A stretch of DNA of 64,000 bases from UBA1672 sp051967755 (GTDB lineage Bacteria > Pseudomonadota > Alphaproteobacteria > Micavibrionales > Micavibrionaceae). The stretch lies in NCBI GenBank assembly GCA_051967755.1, contig JBQDYD010000001.1, positions 499,514 through 563,513 of the forward strand, read 5' to 3'. Below are positions 61,245-64,000 of the stretch, piece by piece; position 1 is the first letter of the stretch, and the number at the start of each line of letters is the position of its first letter. Under the pieces are notes generated by a model. The model had not been told where the DNA came from, did not search any database, and saw nothing but the letters and a program-made list of their open reading frames with translations. The translations under genes were made by a program, and so were the position numbers.

Positions 61245-61341
61245 CCGCAAGATGTGTGTCGTACTACAAATCTTCGATTTTTCGTCGACACATCTTGGCA
61301 AGGGAGACGCTGCGCTCTCCCGTTGCATCCCTCTGGCTTTA
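61245..61341 (-). repeat. Structured repeat, copy C
   Basis: On the minus strand it contains block 1 (GGATGCAACGGGAGAGC..GTCTCCCTTGCC) immediately followed by block 2, a long hairpin AAGATGTGTCG/CGACACACATCTT enclosing AAATC/GATTT. Both blocks match copy A, where they are separated. It begins 19 bases after the stop of the 505-aa gene. Confidence 0.6.
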
Positions 61342-61426
61342 AGTAAAAAAACTTGTTTAACATTTTATGGTAACAATCAATAATTGTGTTAGATTGATAC
61401 AAGGAATGTTAATTAGGAGAAAATCC

Positions 61427-62050
61427 GTGAGTTTATCTAACGCATACGTGCAATCAGTAAAAAAAATACCAGAGGTGTTTAATAAAATTCGTGATGGGCA
61501 AGCACCTGAGCGTTTTACAAACCAGCTGTTGAAAGATTGGGGGTTTAAGTCAACTAATGATAGGCCTTTTATACCGTTGCTAAAATCTCTTGGGTTTTTA
61601 AACGCAGATGGCGTGCCGACAGAGAGATATCATGACTACCGGGATCATTCCCGCTCAGGAATTGTTATGGCTGAAGCCTTGAAGGAGGCTTATGAGGATT
61701 TATTTCTTATTTCTGCTTCTCCTAATGCCTCTGAGAAAGCTGCATACCAAGGAAAATTTAAGAGCTTTCATAATACAAGCGATAATGTGGCGGGAATGAT
61801 GACAAATACGTTTCTGAAACTCGTTGAAATGGCTGATTTTGATAATGTGGACACTAGTACCAGTGCAAGTGTTTCTCACGATACAGCTGAGACGGAAAAA
61901 CCGAAACATAAACCACCACAAAATATAGTTAATCCACATCAGTCTGTGGCAGGTCTTCATTACAATATTCAAATCCATTTGCCAGCCACCAAGGATTTAG
62001 AAGTATATAATGCAATATTTAAATCTTTGAAGGAGCATTTAATTGACTAA
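61427..62050 (+). CDS. DUF5343-like protein
   Basis: About 207 residues. The N-terminal 130 (SLSNAYVQSVKKIPEVFNKI, LLKDWGFKSTNDRPFIPLLKSLGFLNADG and KAAYQGKF) match what I know of DUF5343, a winged-helix-like family found beside defence genes. The C-terminal part carries a linker and an NIQIHLPATKDLEVYNAIFKSLKEHL strand-helix unit. I chose GTG 61427 behind TTAGGAG over the ATG at 61367. It overlaps the HEPN gene by 8 bases. Confidence 0.7.
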   Translation: MSLSNAYVQSVKKIPEVFNKIRDGQAPERFTNQLLKDWGFKSTNDRPFIPLLKSLGFLNADGVPTERYHDYRDHSRSGIVMAEALKEAYEDLFLISASPNASEKAAYQGKFKSFHNTSDNVAGMMTNTFLKLVEMADFDNVDTSTSASVSHDTAETEKPKHKPPQNIVNPHQSVAGLHYNIQIHLPATKDLEVYNAIFKSLKEHLID

Positions 62051-62624
62051 GTCATCAGTACGAGAATTTCTTTTTCGCGGACTAATGTTCGAGTCTGAGG
62101 CATCTAGGTTCCAGAGAGCGGGGATTCAAGTAGGAGCTGATCAACGAGAAACGGAGCAAATGCTGTTTAAAGAGGTTATCTCTCCTTTTAATATAACACG
62201 AAGGAACTCTGCTCTCGAAATGGCAAGACTTTATGCACTTTTATTTTGTTTTGAGAATGAGCTTAGGTTTTTTATTCGTGAGCGACTTGAAGAAAATGAA
62301 GGGGTTCTATGGGAAGAAAATCTTCCCAAAAAAATATCTCAAAAAGCAGTCAGTCGACGCGAAGAGGCATTAAAAAATAACTGGTTGGAAGGAGAAAAAA
62401 CTGATCTTTTAGGTTTTGCTGACTTTGGAGATTTAAGCGCAATAATGATAGAAAAATGGGAGTTTTTTAAAGATATTATTCCTTCGCAGCATTGGCTAAC
62501 TCAACGAATGGATGAATTAGAAAAAGCACGAAACTTTATAGCTCATAATAGATTATTGCTGCCAAGTGAATTTCAAAGAATGTACATGTATGTAAATGAT
62601 TGGCTACGAGTTCTCGGTGTATAA
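62043..62624 (+). CDS. Swt1-like HEPN protein
   Basis: A 193-aa helical protein. It carries R163-x4-H168 (RNFIAH), the HEPN RNase motif, and LYALLFCFENELRFFIRERL, a helix typical of Swt1-type HEPN domains. It starts with TTG inside the upstream gene (TTGACTAA), so its synthesis depends on coupling. With the DUF5343 partner it has the form of a regulator/ribonuclease pair, as in toxin-antitoxin or abortive infection modules. Confidence 0.75.
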   Translation: MTKSSVREFLFRGLMFESEASRFQRAGIQVGADQRETEQMLFKEVISPFNITRRNSALEMARLYALLFCFENELRFFIRERLEENEGVLWEENLPKKISQKAVSRREEALKNNWLEGEKTDLLGFADFGDLSAIMIEKWEFFKDIIPSQHWLTQRMDELEKARNFIAHNRLLLPSEFQRMYMYVNDWLRVLGV

Positions 62625-62667
62625 GCATTTTTGTTGCTAGTATTTTATATTTGAACAATTTTCCTAT

Positions 62668-63801
62668 TTAAACTCGAACTAATTCAAGCAAGGGTTCAAA
62701 AGCATAGAGAGCTGGTCTTCGTCCTGCTGGTTCTTGAACCGTTCTGAGTAAATTTGAATCCACTAATGTCTTAATAAAGCTATATGCTGTAGAGGTTGGA
62801 ATTCCTGAATCATTCGTGAATTTGTTATTTCTGAACATTGGATTGGTGAATACAAAGTCCAGAGCTTTATCGTGATAACGAGATGCTAGTTTCTCACCAA
62901 ATATAATTTTCATTTCATCATATAGACCCTTAATATTTTCTGCGATTTGGAGATTACTGATTGCTTGCTTTTCAACGGCTTCTAAAAAAAGCTCACACCA
63001 AGAAGTCCAGTCATTTTCCTGAGAGACATTTCTCATTGAATCTACATAAGCGTCTTTATGCTCTTCAAAGTATCTGCTGATATAGAAATGTGGAGATGAT
63101 ATTACCTTAGAATTCCAAAGCATTAATGTAATTAACATCCTGCCAATTCTTCCATTACCATCCTTAAATGGGTGCAGTGCTTCGAACTCCACATGAGAGA
63201 TTGCTGTTTTTAGTAGTGTTTGTTCGTTTGAGTTCTCTATAAAATGGAATAGTTCTTCTAATCCCTCATTCATTCTTGAAGGGCTAATCGGAATAAATAA
63301 GACCTTCCTTCTGGTTTTATCGACTAAATAATTTTGTTCCTTTTTAAATTCTCCTGGCGATTTATCGGCGCCTCTTCCTAGAGAGAGTAATTTTTGGTGT
63401 AAACCTCTCAGTAGCCATTGATCTAATGGTCTTCCTTCTTCAATAGTCTTTTGTGCTATCTTTAATGCTCGTTGATAAAGAATTGTCTCAATTACATCAC
63501 TTCGTACATTACCGTCTTCTGTGTTTTCTCCATGATCTGCCTCATATTGGAGTATTTCATCCATAGTACTGACAGTACCTTCCATTCTTGAGGATAAAAT
63601 CGCTTCTTGGTTTCGTAACGGCGCAATCAAAAATTCGCTATTATGCATATTTTTTAACATTTGATCGAAGCGGGCAATTGCATCTGTAGCCTTTGCCAAG
63701 GGAGTCACAAGTCTAGAATAGTCCAAATTAGAAGGAGGGAATTTCTCGTAATGATAATCTACTGCATTATCAAAATTTAATTCTTCAATCGGTATCGCCA
63801 T
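62668..63801 (-). CDS. Fic-family AMP-transferase
   Basis: A 377-aa protein: N-terminal helical region with inhibitory motif S70-x3-E74-G75 (SSRMEG), Fic core with HPFKDGNGRIGR (about 205-217), and a C-terminal winged-helix (STAYSFIKTLVDSNLLRTV). This is the class II Fic architecture with an attached wHTH, close to the SoFic type. The auto-inhibitory helix should limit activity. It stands alone and is unlike the 55381 gene outside the Fic core. The 199 bases upstream to the window end are AT-rich and hold nothing that I can name. Confidence 0.9.
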   Translation of the reverse strand: MAIPIEELNFDNAVDYHYEKFPPSNLDYSRLVTPLAKATDAIARFDQMLKNMHNSEFLIAPLRNQEAILSSRMEGTVSTMDEILQYEADHGENTEDGNVRSDVIETILYQRALKIAQKTIEEGRPLDQWLLRGLHQKLLSLGRGADKSPGEFKKEQNYLVDKTRRKVLFIPISPSRMNEGLEELFHFIENSNEQTLLKTAISHVEFEALHPFKDGNGRIGRMLITLMLWNSKVISSPHFYISRYFEEHKDAYVDSMRNVSQENDWTSWCELFLEAVEKQAISNLQIAENIKGLYDEMKIIFGEKLASRYHDKALDFVFTNPMFRNNKFTNDSGIPTSTAYSFIKTLVDSNLLRTVQEPAGRRPALYAFEPLLELVRV

Positions 63802-64000
63802 TTTTTCTCTAATTTGATTCTTAAAATTACAGTTTGATTATAGCAAAATAGTTTTTTGATTACAATATTTGATAGATAATAAAATTCAAAGTGTTTTGAT
63901 TTTGATTTTTTATGGTTTTTTATGTTCAAAGCAATTTGTCTATTGAGGATTGAAGACAAGACGTTTTGTCTCTGATTTTGATTCGTTTTTAAGAAACAAA

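Noticed and set aside
61156..61383. 75-codon ORF after the 505-aa gene
   Set aside because: It runs through repeat copy C in another frame and has no ribosome site.

Overview
The window looks like alphaproteobacterial chromosome carrying a tRNA-anchored mobile element. The housekeeping order rpmH-rnpA-yidD-yidC-engB, followed by def-fmt-truA and dapD/dapE, fits that class, as do the island integrase and mobilisation proteins. No rRNA or phylogenetic marker is present, so genus is not called. Base composition is moderate and becomes visibly AT-richer in parts of the accessory DNA.

Bases 1-28,332 are mostly core genome: a truncated secreted beta-helix repeat protein, a P-II protein with an altered T-loop, a ubiquinone-type hydroxylase, the rpmH-engB operon behind a clear sigma70-type promoter, rmuC, def-fmt-truA, a PRC-barrel protein, dapE/dapD, a FemAB-like transferase, a DUF3108 protein, glmU and glmS separated by three small exported Cys-containing proteins, purT, a patatin, an SDR and a double universal stress protein. 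The region ends at tRNA-Tyr(GUA), 28,333-28,418.

Bases 28,397-57,720 form an integrative mobilizable element. A 25-bp perfect repeat of the tRNA 3' end (28,397-28,421 and 57,696-57,720) marks attL and attR. Just inside each end are three TGG(K)-ACACA-type boxes at a 12-bp period. The tyrosine integrase lies next to attL. Cargo then runs: a membrane/lipoprotein/VWA module ending in a VirD4/TraG-type coupling protein, a large serine recombinase, MobC and a relaxase, an IS481-like insertion that splits a small gene, ArdA antirestriction, and a 10-kb defence block on one strand. That block is HsdR-HsdS-PrrC-like anticodon nuclease-HsdM, then a catalytically dead Argonaute with an N-terminal APAZ-like half, then a stand-alone Sir2 NADase-type protein. 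Next come an AlpA-type regulator, an approximately 780-nt gene-free tract made almost entirely of stem-loops, an XRE regulator, and an AbiEi-like/Fic fusion preceded by 24-bp tandem repeats.

Bases 57,721-64,000 look like a second accessory element at the same tRNA. A serine recombinase reads convergently into attR, so its last codons come from the tRNA repeat and the island end. Beyond it are a secreted propeller-like protein bracketed by inverted copies of the structured repeat, a DUF5343 protein coupled to an R-X4-H HEPN protein, and a second Fic protein.

The strongest candidate for an undescribed system is the Argonaute/Sir2 pair. The APAZ-like module seems to sit on the Argonaute instead of on the Sir2 effector, and the Argonaute gene comes first. 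The stem-loop tract with its satellite copies is second. All assignments come from reading the sequence; no database search was run.
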